Source: Cheiracanthium punctorium
Taxonomy: Eukaryota; Arthropoda; Arachnida; Araneae; Cheiracanthiidae
Direction of reading: 5' to 3'
Assembly (NCBI GenBank): GCA_038373885.1
Contig: JAWZYV010010215.1
Location: forward strand, 221,183-285,182
Length of the DNA stretch: 64,000 bases
Shown piece by piece: positions 21,998 to 32,783 of this stretch. The notes under the pieces were generated by a model. The model was not told the origin of the DNA. It saw only the letters and a list, made by a program, of their open reading frames with translations, and searched no databases. Positions within the stretch are counted from its first letter, which is position 1, and the number at the start of each line of letters is the position of its first letter. Position numbers and translations under genes: made by a program.

Positions 21998-22700
21998 TAC
22001 ATGCATTTAAATATCTTTATTCAATTTAAACTATACCTGAATTTTACGGAATTGAATTCTTTAACAACCACTTTTTTAAACTCTATTTTAGACCTAAACA
22101 ACCTGATTTCGCTGCTTTTTTCTTTTTATTCATTTGTTTTCAAATTTGTCATCCAATTCTGGACCCAGATACTGATACGTGATTTCATCGGCTAATCTTC
22201 ACGATGTACCACGTATTTCAAAAAAGTGTTTACTTATAAAATTTTCTTACACGCAACTGATTCAATTTATCAATTCGAGACTTATCGGTTACTTAAAAAA
22301 CGCACGAACTTCTTTCGCGCGCGTAACCACACAAACAAGCGTAATCTTCCAGATGACATCATTCTGCGTATCTTCAAACAAGAACCTGACTCGAACGTTT
22401 CTTGAATATTTTAGAATTTAAAAAAAAAAAAAAATCGCTTACAAATAAATATATTTTATGCTTTCTGTTTTATAAGCAGGCTTCTCAAGCGTGTGTGGAG
22501 GGGGGGGGGACTAGCTGAGTTGTCGTTATGCATTTTCCAGGAAGAATATAAGATAAGCAGATGGAATGTGCAGCATTATTTTGTCTTCGGAGCTTTAGAA
22601 ACGCTTTATGCATGCAAAGAAGGAACTTTTTATTTCGTGCGGAGCACGCTCACGTTCACAGCGCGCTTGGGTATTTTGGTGTTAGTCCGCATGACGTTGT
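21998..22700. other. AT-rich DNA, then a diverged third copy of the local repeat
   Basis: Nothing is recognised to 22440. About 22440-22690 resembles parts of 17500-17780 and 20390-20620 (aagaat, aagcagatggaatgtgca, tttatgcatg, ggagcacg), so it is an older copy of that repeat. Confidence 0.45.
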
Positions 22701-22814
22701 TTGTTTATATAATACTGGACTTCTTTTTTTATTTCATGTACTTATGCGTTTGAGTTGTATAAATATAATTCATGGATTGGTTCATCTTTTTTGCAGATGC
22801 GAATTCTGAATCAG

Positions 22815-22826
22815 TGCGCATGCGCA
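22815..22826. promoter_or_regulatory. Perfect palindromic NRF1-type site
   Basis: TGCGCATGCGCA fits the NRF1 consensus YGCGCAYGCGCR at every position. It lies 35 bp upstream of an ATG in strong Kozak context (22861), in a locally GC-richer stretch. Nothing else comparable occurs in the window. Confidence 0.4.
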
Positions 22827-22860
22827 GTCGCTGCGTTCAAGGACCCTTGTGGCCCCTACC

Positions 22861-22998
22861 ATGGCCGAGAGGATAAAGACGGATGCACAGATCCTATTCT
22901 TCTCCGTCGCTACCGGGGGTAAAGAGATATTCTTCTCGCGAATTTTACGACTTTTGAATGACCATTCCAGACCCACCGACGAAAGATTAATCTGTTAA
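22861..22998 (+). CDS. Candidate small ORF or first coding exon, unknown function
   Basis: ATG at 22861 sits in taccatgg, a near-ideal Kozak context, and opens a 45-codon frame ending at TAA 22998. The start reads MAERIKTDAQILFFSVATGG, followed by KEIFFSRILRLLNDHSRP and a short tail ending LIC. The composition is balanced and not repeat-like, with an amphipathic, moderately hydrophobic middle. With the NRF1-type site just upstream this could be the 5' exon of a host gene or a short peptide. A weak donor-like GGGGTAAAG occurs at codons 19-21. No family is recognised and no downstream exon can be proven within the repeats that follow. Confidence 0.3.
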   Translation: MAERIKTDAQILFFSVATGGKEIFFSRILRLLNDHSRPTDERLIC

Positions 22999-23149
22999 AC
23001 CGCAAACCCGCCCCCACACACAATGGAAAGAGAGCGTTTCTGCCACCACCTATTCCAATACATGAATTCCCTGTTGGGTGGGGGAGGGGAACACGTGATC
23101 TGGGCGCCGGCCCTTAATTATGAACATGGTAGATGGCCAAAGTGTGAAG

Positions 23150-24159
23150 CCCAGACAGCACATAAGCTTAAATCAAGCTTGACATTTCCTTGAATTTGAC
23201 GTATTAACACAAGCTCGACAGCAAGCTTGGAGATTACAAAAAAAGTGCGTCAGCCAATATTTTCCTGCCAAATTTAAGTCATTTGAACTGTCAAGCTTGA
23301 ATACAAATTGATGACTGCTTGATTTGGAAAGCCAAATCGGCATAACAAATAATTTATCCTCAGTCATAAATGTACTTAACCATAGAATTAAAAAAAAAAA
23401 GATTCTATTATTCCAGCTTGACATTTCAAATGACTTTTGATGGCTTGCTGCAAGCTTAAATTGGATTGAACTGTCAAGCTTGTATTAATACGTCAAATTC
23501 AAAGAAATGTCAAGCTTGAGTTAAGCTTATGTGCTGTCTGGGATATTTCCAAATATTGAAATTCTTCAAAATAAAATACCTATTCGGTAATCAGGATCTG
23601 CTTATTTCCTTATTAGTAGAGTCTGTAAATCACACATAACATTATTTTAATTTTGATTCATCCCATGGTAAAATAAAAGATGCAGATCGGCATCGTGCAA
23701 TACTGATCCATCTCGCCAAAAAACGGCGTGACAACCATAACAGTCAGTCACTTCAAACTTTAGTCATTATCACCTCGAGTCAGATTGGCATGGTAGTTAG
23801 GACGCTGGCTTCCCACACCTTAGGTCCCCAGGTCGATCCCAGTCGCGGACGCTTGACGGAAACAGATTTAAGTAATTTGAGGTTTCAGCGTAGAGGGGAA
23901 AATGTGTGGAAAAATAATGTATATGGGGCGAGTTCGCCGACCGGCGCCCCATGTATTTAGAAAAACTTTTTAGTGTTGTAAGTTTGAATTAAGCTTGCTA
24001 TGTCAAGCTTAATGCAAGTTGGGCAAGTGTAAACTTGAACACTTGATTCAAGCTTGCATTAAGCTTACACGCTTGAAATTTTCAAGCTTAATTCAGGTTT
24101 ATTGACTTGATAAATCCAGCTTACTGCAAGTTTGATGCAAATTTGCCGTGCTGTCTGGG
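23150..24159. mobile_element. CCCAGACAGCAC inverted-repeat element(s)
   Basis: cccagacagcac starts at 23150 and its complement gtgctgtctggg ends both at 23542 and at 24159. From 23150 to 23542 the two ends are complementary for about 75 bases or more (aagctta, caagcttgacatttc, aatttgacgta), making a self-contained 393-bp foldback unit. The outer right end belongs to a second, more diverged unit rich in aagctt words. The flank is AG on both sides (23148-23149 and 24160-24161). The superfamily is not assigned. A SINE-like piece at 23776-23960 lies between the units. Confidence 0.6.
23776..23960 (+). mobile_element. tRNA-related SINE-like fragment
   Basis: ttggcatggtagttaggacg resembles a pol III A box region, and about 40 bases later ccaggtcgatcccag resembles a B box (one base short of GGTTCGATCCC). 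A non-tRNA tail follows, with ggcgagttcgccgaccggcg. It differs from the SINE at 41368. It could be a decayed tRNA, but the acceptor arms do not pair. Confidence 0.4.
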
Positions 24160-24340
24160 AGGTCCCATGTTCGGGACTTCTGCTCGGATGTTGATCTAAC
24201 GGACTGGAGCTTCGGGAGGATTCCTCCAAATGTAAACGTGATTACGAGTTAAGACCCCCTTAGAAACTCCCCCAAAGCATTCCCCCTGTAAGCGGATGCC
24301 CCTCCGTGTAGGCTTGCCCTAACACAAAACACAAATGATC

Positions 24341-24763
24341 ATTCTGGAAATCAGTAACATCGGCCAAAGAGAAATCTTCTCCGTTGATTATTTTAAAATG
24401 ATGAAAGCGAACAGGTGTAATATGAATTTAGTTGTGGGTTTAAAATACACTCAAGGGGGCTGCGATAGCTTCATTCGTCCCCCCCCCTCCTCCCTTGCCT
24501 TCGATCGGTCTCTACGTTATAAGAACTTGACGCTAAAAAGAAACGTTCATCTTTGCGTTCGTGCAAAGATGATTCTTAATTAGGCTACAATTTAACGAAA
24601 GTTTTTACCATTCGCGCAACAATGTTCTGTCGAGGAAATACTAGTACGCCTGCAACTGATGATGCTATTTTGGTGTTAAAATTATCTTCGAACAAGAGTA
24701 ACAGAATAGTGGCGTGACCCTGGTCAGCCGAGCAGATGCTAAAAAAGCCACTCTACCACTTCC
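24341..24763. other. No gene or repeat recognised
   Basis: An open frame at 24335-24583 has no recognisable motif and includes a C run, so I do not call it. Confidence 0.4.
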
Positions 24764-24771
24764 ATCTTAGC

Positions 24772-25929
24772 TAAGGTGACCATACGTCCCGTTTTGAACG
24801 GGACAGTCCCGTTTTGAGATGGCTTGTCCCGTTGCCCCCCAGCACTAGAGATGAGACGGGCTCAGCCCGAGCCCGAAAGCCCGAGCCCGAGCCCGGGTCC
24901 GACTCGGGCTCGGGCTCTGTAATTCACGATTGCGTTCGGGCTCGGGCTCGTGAAAAATTTCTTCTTTGTTGAACATACTCCTTGAAACAGATTTTAAAAA
25001 GTGATTCATGGGATAAATAGACGTACTTATTTCAAAAAACAGTGGCACGGGGGACTAGAAGGTGTGTGAAGCTCCAAACTTTATTGTATCCTCTTAATGA
25101 AGTAGTTAATTTTATTTGTCTTTAGCTGAAATTTCGGGCTCGGGCGGGCTCGGGCTCCAACTTTAATAATATTGCTCGGGCTCGGGCGGGCTCGGATTAA
25201 AAGTCTTCGGGCTCGGGCGGGCTCGGGCTTCAAAAAATGAGCCCGAACTCATCTCTACCCAGCACAGCTTCGGGACACCGTAATGTCCCGGTTTTAGAAA
25301 ATGTCCCCTGCAATGTCCCGTTTTTAGAAAGAGAACAACCCACAGTAACGAATTTAATAAAGGCCGCTCAAAATCAAAAATCATCCAACGGCAGTGTCTG
25401 TAAAAAAAAACCTAACCTCACTCCCTCCCCTCTCGAGACACAAACAAACCGTTGGGGGGATGTATTGTTTTTGTGTTTGTTCTTTTAATGTTCTTTTTTT
25501 GTTAACTATTTTAAATTATTTAATTTTTATTTCTTTTTTTTTTTAAGTCATGTTACTCTTTTGCTTATCCCCAATTTATTTTCCCTTTTCACTCTGGTTT
25601 TCTAAGAATTTTTTCCTTCCGAATGACATCATCTTTTTTTTCTGTGCGTCCTTTTGTTTACATTTCCCACTTTCTTACCTTCCTGCCTTGTATCAGATGG
25701 TGTTTTTGAAGTCGAAGAAGGGCCTACCCCCTTGTACCACCAGAAACGTACATCTTGCACTATTTTTTTTAGTAGTACATGTGTGTTTTAGCACAGTTTA
25801 TTTTGTCATTTTATTTTGAAATTAACAGTAACACAAGCTTTTTCGCGTGTTAGAAGAAAATAAATCCACTATTACCAAAAATGTATTGTAGATATCCCGT
25901 TTTGAAGGAAAAAATAAATGGTCACGTTA
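24772..25929 (+). mobile_element. hAT element, GTCCCG family, carrying a second hAT
   Basis: The termini are TAAGGTGACCAT and (inverted) TAACGTGACCAT. Perfect 8-bp target duplications atcttagc lie at 24764-24771 and 25930-25937. Subterminal gtcccg/cgggac motifs repeat in both orientations near the left end. Removing the 420 bp of the nested element and its duplication leaves about 738 bp, the same length as the copy at 60010-60746. No transposase is present. Confidence 0.9.
24846..25257. mobile_element. hAT MITE, TAGAGATGAG family, nested
   Basis: The termini TAGAGATGAG are inverted at both ends. Perfect 8-bp target duplications cccagcac lie at 24838-24845 and 25258-25265. The interior begins and ends with gcccgagcccg-type GC-rich tandem repeats. 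A second, reversed and interrupted copy is at 36154. Confidence 0.9.
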
Positions 25930-25937
25930 ATCTTAGC

Positions 25938-26944
25938 ATTTTTCCATTATTCTATCAATTTTTATGTGTGTTGCCAAAGAACGGACCTGATATTGTGTTT
26001 TAAATTTAAAGTTGTTATGTAGGTAAATTGAAAACTATCTTAACATCATTTATTAAAATACTAGGGAAAACAGGCCTCAATGCTAAACTCATTTTTAGGG
26101 ATGGCAACTCATAAGCAGGCCCGTTGCTTAACGATGGCCCCGGTCTCTGTTATTCTAATTGAGTTTCGAAAGGGGTTTTAAACTCGTGACGTCTAAGTGG
26201 CGCACATTTCACATGCGATAACTCGGTTATTTTTAAATAATTTTATTTATTTATTTTTAACTGGCAATTTTAATCATTGTTACTGTCTCCAAGACAACCA
26301 AACCGCAAGATATCATACCGAAATTTTTAAGCTGCTGTGATTGAAATGAAAATCCTTCTTTTACTTAAAAATTCGTAAAAAAATCTCCTAATTTATATTT
26401 TCCTCTGGTTTTTCTTTTAAAAGAGGGCGAAATGTATGCTCCGTCATTTGACAAAATATAAAAAAGTTATGACGGATAGAATTCAAGATGCAGCAATTTT
26501 ACAAATATTTTACGTAAGTCAGCGTCAAATTTACTTTTATTTGAAAAATTCCCAAAAATCTAAAAATCCGAGTAATAACAGTCCGAACAAACAATTTTTG
26601 AAAGAAAATTTTCTCCTCTATCCGATGATGTAAATTTCGTTTTCTTGCGAGTGCAATTACCGACGTTATTACGTTTTAAGCGAGAAAAATCGCTAAAAAT
26701 CGGACAAAACATAAAATAGATTCTAATTCGAATTTCGGAAAAATCGCTCCAAGGCGTCTTAGGATCTGTCCCAGTGAAGCCGTATGCAAAATTCCGTAGG
26801 TCTGCGACCCACCATCTCGGCGCAATGCGATCGAGAGACGCGCGCAAGAACATCGGTGGTCACAAACTTACCTACCTACATAGCTACATACAATGTTTAC
26901 TATCGGATTTTATTATATAAGATGATATCCAGAATCCCGAACAG
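25938..26944. other. No gene recognised
   Basis: Mostly AT-rich; 26770-26860 is more GC-rich (cgatcgagagacgcgcgc) but has no extended coding signal. Confidence 0.4.
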
Positions 26945-27124
26945 CAATGGCGTAGCCATAGGGGGGTGGGGGTTGGTTAGGGGAGTCCTAACCCACCATG
27001 AAGAATTTTTTGCCATACAAAATGTATATTCTTCACTACATTATCACACACACATATACATATATATGAGTTGTAGTAGTCGTAAACTCCCCCCCCCCAT
27101 GAAAAATTTCTGGCTACGCCCGTG
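26945..27124. mobile_element. Short hAT-type MITE, GTAGCCA family
   Basis: Termini caatggcgtagcca and tggctacgcccgtg. Flanks ccgaacag (26937-26944) and ccgaatag (27125-27132) are an 8-bp duplication with one mismatch. Confidence 0.75.
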
Positions 27125-27139
27125 CCGAATAGTATATCT

Positions 27140-27340
27140 TTACTTTCCGAACATGTACCATGTAAGGAAAGTATTGTCATCATGAAAAAATTCGACTTAG
27201 AGATTTTGGTGCTTTTACACGTTTTGAGGGCTTCTGAATCCATTTATGCTATTTTTACGAGATGTATGTATGTATGTATGTATGTATGTATGTATGTATG
27301 TGTATGTGTATGTGTGTGTGTGTGTACGTGTACGTGTGTG

Positions 27341-27388
<48 letters not shown>

Positions 27389-27902
27389 TGGGTATGTGAG
27401 TGAACACGATAGCTCCTGAACGGAGCATTCGATTGAGCTCAAATTGGATAAATATGTCATAAACCACCGTCGCAAGACCGGTATTGATTTGGGTGTGTAT
27501 AGGACTTATAGTTTTTCTACAGGGCTACGACAAAGATTTATTTTACATGATGGCCTATCGGGAGAAATTCTTGAAAGTGCGCTAGCGTTTAAACCGTACC
27601 TTCGATTGAGCTGAAATTGGGTATATATGTTATAAATCGCCATCTTAAGACCAGTATTGATTTTGGTGTGTATAAGACTTATAGTTTTTCTACAGGGCTA
27701 CGACAAAAATTTCTTTTATATTATGGCATAATGGCATATGGGGAGAAATTCTTGAAAGTGCGCAAGCGTTTAAACGGTGCATTCGATTGAGTTGCAGTTT
27801 GGTATATATGTTTGAATTATTTATCGATTAAAATTTATTTAAATGCTTGGTCATGATCTTAATCGTAAGTGTTCGGAAAGTCGAGTGGAGTCACTCCAGA
27901 TT
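27140..27902 (+). mobile_element. HINE-like element, full copy with an expanded microsatellite
   Basis: The 5' hairpin ttactttccgaacatg, two tandem units, subterminal inverted repeat and tggagtcactcca palindrome are as in the copy at 6155. The microsatellite at about 27264-27402 is the longest in the family, a (TATG)n block followed by (TG)n with TACG interruptions. Confidence 0.75.
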
Positions 27903-28869
27903 TTTTTTTACTGATTGCACGCATATGTTTACTAATATTAAAACATAAAACAAATCATACTTATGTCGCCTCCTTCATCATGGCAACCACCCACCCAAAT
28001 ATTAGTTACATGAGAACGCCACTGATTCTCTGCAATGAATCTCCACAGTTGCATGTTACGTCTAAACCTCCCGAGAGGTTTTTATTGTAAACCGCTTTGC
28101 GGTCAAACAAGCATTTCACAAGTTGTTTCCACATTTTTGTCCAACCCCTGTATCTCTGGCTCTGGAGCTAACCAGCATTGTGCTGAATTTTAATTGAACT
28201 TCTAATTTAGAATAAATCTAATGATAAGGGGGGGGGGGGAGGAAGCTTCGACTTAAGGTGCTATCACACGAGAGCTCTACGCACTTCACAATGCACGTAC
28301 AACACTTTTGTACTGCAGTTTTGCCCTTCAGTCTGGCGAAAACCGTTGTGTGATAGTATTTCCCTTGACACCGGACTGTTTCGAACAATGTTGAAAAATG
28401 TTTGGTATGAATGGCGAAATCAGCCAATCAGAGCTCTAGACACTGTCCACACCTTCATTCTAGATGGCGACCTCCATGCCTGCAATGCGGACGGCGGAAA
28501 TAGAAGCCGATTTTATTTCCGAAGTGCGAATCAAAAACCATTATAAACTTTTTTACTGTATTTACTTAAAAATGAACCTTCGAATTCCACCGTCAATGTC
28601 AATGTTCGAATGCACGGGGCGCGACAGGACGAGTGATTTTTGTGACAAAAACATCGATCACGTAATAACTGTTTTGTCACAAAACGAGCGATAACGTCGC
28701 CAAATCGGCAACCCCGTGCCAATCCACCAGATCGTTTTCTTGCCTTGCAATACAACCCTATACCTTGCTTTTGACAAGAAAAATGAAAGCCGAAAGAGTT
28801 GTACGAGCATTTTGAAGGGCGAAAATGCGTCGTCTGATAACGGCTTTATACCAGCAGAGTACACAGCTT
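27903..28869. other. Non-repetitive stretch with small inverted repeats
   Basis: About 28254-28369 has ctatcacac in both orientations (possible short MITE). About 28636-28684 contains ttttgtgacaaaa and its complement, a potential hairpin. A plus frame at 28464-28694 starts MATSMPAMRTAEIEADFISE, but I cannot place it in a family. Confidence 0.35.
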
Positions 28870-29341
28870 TTAACCCTTTAACGCGCAGTGTTCCAGCTCC
28901 GGGAAAACCCAACTCTGACGTTTTGACTGTTGCCAGTCACGAAGAATAGATTGGATTTCTATAAAAAGAGTGGCGGGTGACAGAGCTCCACGAGAATCCT
29001 TTATCTTTTTAGCACGTACTTTCCCGTAACAAAAATGGTCACGATTATTTTTAAACAGCACTGACATCTGCTGAAAAATGGAAAGAATGGGAGAACAGCT
29101 GGATAGATGACCCAGTGCTGAAAAAAAGGGCAGTCGTTGCCATCGCTCGACTGAACGACCAGCAAGAGGGCGGATGATCGAAACGTTCATCGCGTGCCAC
29201 AGATCTAGAGACCCTTTTTTGACGACAGCTGGCTGTGCTGAAAGTTTCGATCGTCCGCCATCTTGTTGGTAGTTAAGTCGAGCGATGGCAACGGCTGCCC
29301 TTTTTTTCAGCATTGGGAAAGGTTTCGCCTCAAAGGGTTAA
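28870..29341. mobile_element. TTAA palindromic MITE (piggyBac-type), complete
   Basis: TTAA at 28870-28873 and 29338-29341 flank ccctttaacgcgcagtg and (inverted) ccctttgaggcg. The order of blocks matches the copy at 50372 without its longest internal palindrome; cgacagctggctgtgc near 29223 is what remains of that palindrome. Confidence 0.75.
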
Positions 29342-30225
29342 TCTTTTTTAAATACGCTACTTAATCGCCACTCAGCTTTTTTCCACGTCTTCCCAAAATA
29401 TTCATAGGTTCCAATTTATATTCCGCTTTCGATTATGACTAAGTACCTTCATAATCTCTTTAAATATTCTTGCACTCAGTTAACGTCCGGCCCTCGGAGA
29501 TTTGCCCGTTTTGTGAGGGAGTGCTTGGAGAAATAAAAATGGATTCAGTTATGAAGAGGGAATAAATAAAGTAAACGAATTTATCCACCTAAATTGGAGT
29601 GAAGGTGAGTCAAATGTATAATTCCACAGAACGCATTAAATTGCTTCTCGACCATCAGGGAAATCAAAGCATAGAATTCGGGCATCGCTTTTTACTTTAA
29701 TGGACGTAATTGCTTTTTTTTTTCACTTCTTCAGTTTTCTTCTGTAGTTCGTTTAATTTTATTTACCAATGGGTATGGAACATGTTCCACTAGACAAATA
29801 TTGCCATTTTGCGAAATGTTGTATGTTAATTCAAGCATCTCCTGGGCTGTGAATTGTAAATGCGTTAGATTTAGGAAATTGCCTCTTTTAGTGATATTCC
29901 GTTGTAACGATTGTCAAACATTACTTTTATGCTCTGCATTTGAAAATTAAAAAAAAAAAAAAATCTGATGTGGAAACCCCATGTCTTCCTTGTACGTGTA
30001 CTAAACTATTCACATTCTGGAACCATTTCATTAAAATTTATTTTATTTGAAATTGCTATACAATCCTTCAATAGGAATGAGGTATGGCGATTTTCCGTCC
30101 AATATAAGCAGCGCTTGAAATCAACGGTGGTCCGCGACTACTAAAATATACAGGATGGTTCTAAACTATAATTGAAAAATGTATCGGAGTGGTAGAGGAA
30201 ACCAAGACTGTTCAGAATCGCACTG
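29342..30225. repeat. AT-rich DNA with an old duplicated block
   Basis: About 29625-29830 resembles 32035-32230 in the same orientation (acgcattaaattgctt, gaaatcaaagca, gttttcttctg, ttatttac, aacatt). The two copies are diverged. No gene is seen. Confidence 0.45.
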
Positions 30226-31210
30226 AGGCGCAATCCTTTCCCAATGCTGAAAAATCTGGAGTGACTCCACTCGACTTTCCGAACACTTACGATTAAGACC
30301 ATTACCAAGCACTTAAATAAATTTTAATCGATAAATAATTCAAACATATATACCAAATTGAAACTCAATCGAATGCACCGTTTAAACGCTTGCGCACTTT
30401 CAAGAATTTCTCCCCATATGCCATTATGCCATAACATAAAAGAAAGTTTTGTCGTAGCCCTTTAGGAGAACTATAAGTCCTATACACACCAAAATCAATA
30501 CCGGTCTTAGGATGGTGGTTTATAACATGTATACCCAATTTGAGCTCAATCGAATCTACCGTTTAAACGCTAGCGCACTTTCAAGAAATTCCCCCCATAG
30601 GCCATAATGTAAAAGAAATCTTTGTCGTAGCCCTGTAGAAAAACTACAAGTCCTATACACACCAAAATCAATACCGGTCTTGCAACGGTGGTTTATAACA
30701 TGTATACCCAATTTGAGCTCAATCGAATCTACCGTTTAAACGCAAGCGCACTTTCAAGAAATTCCCCCCATAGGCCATAATGTAAAAGAAATCTTTGTCG
30801 TAGCCCTGTAGAAAAACTACAAGTCCTATACACACCAAAATCAATACCGGTCTTGCAACGGTGGTTTATAACATGTATACCCAATTTGAGCTCAATCGAA
30901 TCTACCGTTTAAACGCTAGCGCACTTTCAAGAAATTCCCCCCATAGGCCATAATGTAAAAGAAATCTTTGTCGTAGCCCTGTAGAAAAACTATAAGTCCT
31001 ATACACACCAAAATCAATACCGGTCTTAAGATGGTGATTTATAACATATATACCCAATTTCAGCTCAATCGAAGGTACCGTTTAAACGCTAGCGCACTTT
31101 CAAAAATTTCCCCCGATACGATCCCCGGACGATCAAAACGTTCACCATCGCGTGCCACAGATCTAGAAACCCTTTTTTGACGACAACTGGCTGTGCCGCA
31201 CAGCCGCAAA
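30226..31210. mobile_element. Remnant of a TTAA MITE, split by a HINE
   Basis: Left piece about 30226-30249 (gaggcgcaatcctttcccaa, then tgctgaaaa) and right piece about 31119-31210 (ggacgatc, acgttc, cgcgtgccacagatctag, gacgacaactggctgtgcc) are parts of one MITE separated by the HINE. About 70 bp of MITE sequence and the HINE 5' end are missing at the right junction. Confidence 0.6.
30250..31118 (-). mobile_element. HINE-like element, 5'-truncated, with an amplified tandem array
   Basis: The 3' end (minus strand) at 30250 has the palindrome and T run intact and sits in the A run of a TTAA MITE. The tandem unit begins (ggtggtttataac) at about 30512, 30687, 30860 and 31033, so the spacing is 173-175 bp and there are more than four units. 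The two or three central units are nearly identical to one another. The 5' half, including microsatellite and 5' hairpin, is missing at 31118. Confidence 0.75.
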
Positions 31211-32606
31211 GGGTCACTAGACCCCGAGCCCCGGACCTTCGTACTAAAGCCAACTACCGTGTTTAGTGTTTCATCCATTCAGCAATGGTGAGGCCCCACA
31301 ACGCTAATTAATTAAAAATTAAAAATAGGCTAAATAATTTCTTCGTCACATTGAGCACATCAGATTTTTCTTTTTTCGTGTATTTCAGAAATATCGCCTA
31401 GATTTGGCTCCAAAACTGGAAAAAAAAAACCGAACATATATAGAATCTATTCCATATATTATCTTTCTATATTTAAAGAATATTGAAATTTGAAATACCA
31501 TGGTCCGATTATGACCAACAGGGGACTCAGGCATTGATAGATTCGCCCCCCGCCCCCCCCCATCTTTGAAATTTGTTTTCCTTTTAATAAAATGTTGTTA
31601 TAAAATAGAATATTTCTGATCAACATCTGAAACTGGGGGCCCTGGGCAAAGTCCCGATTTCCCCATGCGATAATAAGCCCCCTGTTCAATAGTGAAAATA
31701 AGGGACTTTAACAGCCGTTTTCTTTGAAATAAATAAGTCCTAAAGGTGTTAAATAAGCTATTTAAATGTAAAAAAAAACAGTATTATTATTTTTCTTTCA
31801 ACTTGAAAATGTCGCCAAGTTAGATTTATTCGAGCTTCTGATTACTTCAAATAGCTTTTAATCTCTTAAAACATTCTTGCATTAAAATTTATGTTCCTCT
31901 CTTGGAAATCGGCCATTCGGTGTAGGAGGTGGGGGGGGGGGGGGGGAGAAAAAAAGAAAAAAATGAAAATAAATCGATTCTGTTACTGAAAGAACTCTCG
32001 CAAAATTCCAAATAAAGAGGCATTTTTAGTAAAATGCATTGCACACACGTATTAAATTGCTTTCCGATCTATGGGGAAATCAAAGCACACATACTAAACG
32101 CACAGCTTTTTTTTTTCTTTAACGAACTAATTGCTTCGTTTATCCAAGTTTTCTTCTAGACCATTTAACTTTATTTACTAATGTGGCGGGAACATTCACT
32201 GAGTAAATATTCTATTTTACATACTCCTTCTTATGATTGGTTCCTTTTTATTTTAATTGATTTAATATTTTTGTTCTTTGTGCTTTAATTAATGATTAAT
32301 TATCACAAGATATGCACTTTCTTTCTAACGTTGACGCTTTCTGGAAAAAAAAAAAATCTGAAATTCTTCCAGATTTTATTTACGCACTCGGTTGGAAGAA
32401 TTTCTTATTTTAATTTTTTTTTTTTTTTTAATCTATTCAATCAATTCTGCCATATAGAGGAAAATGATAACTGTAAGTGCTCATCATATAGACTCCTGTT
32501 TGCGTCATTTTGTTGCTTAAAAGGGCATCCATTGTTGTTTGCCCGCCTAGTTGTGAAATGTTTTGGATGAGTGCGTATTGGAAAATCTAACGTATCCATT
32601 TCAGTT
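31211..32606. other. AT-rich DNA, G and T homopolymers, no gene
   Basis: C/G runs occur near 31545 and 31930. About 32035-32230 is the second copy of the diverged block noted at 29342. No coding signal is seen. Confidence 0.4.
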
Positions 32607-32783
32607 ATGAAATCGGATCCTGGATCGGTATTGAATTCTATCTTAAAATCTCCTACTAAAGCAGTCCTTCAATCATCCTCCTTCAGTAACGTTTCGAATA
32701 GAGCGTCTGTTTTATCTCTCTATTCTAAAAAAAAATTAAAGGCCGCTGGCGCTGTCAAAGCTTGTGGACCTATCTCCTCCTAA
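32607..32783 (+). CDS. Candidate terminal exon, unknown function
   Basis: A pyrimidine-rich cgtatccatttcag just upstream resembles a splice acceptor ending at 32604. The following frame starts MKSDPGSVLNSILKSPTKAV, continues serine-rich and then lysine-rich (KKKLKAAGAVKACG), and stops at TAA 32781-32783, 58 codons. Third positions look less AT-biased than in nearby random frames. It has no recognised domain and could be chance. Confidence 0.2.
   Translation: MKSDPGSVLNSILKSPTKAVLQSSSFSNVSNRASVLSLYSKKKLKAAGAVKACGPISS

Larger units (their letters stand above)
23100..24340 (+). mobile_element. tRNA-headed SINE interrupted by an inverted-repeat element
   Basis: The left part, 23100-23149 (aacatggtagatggccaaag), and the right part, 24160-24340 (ggtcccatgttcgggac, gatctaacgg, ccttagaaact, gtgtag), together match the uninterrupted SINE at 41368-41625 in order. 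The 1-kb insertion 23150-24159 separates them, leaving AG on both sides. Confidence 0.65.

Noticed and set aside
23798..23870. Possible tRNA gene
   Set aside because: Box-like motifs are present, but the acceptor and T arms do not pair and the B box lacks a base; better read as a SINE relic.
27122..27475. Frames made of Cys-Val or His-Thr repeats
   Set aside because: They are translations of the TG/AC and TATG microsatellite in the HINE.
30360..31118. Regular repeats that could be mistaken for a CRISPR array
   Set aside because: Units are about 174 bp, tandem without unique spacers, and part of a eukaryotic mobile element.
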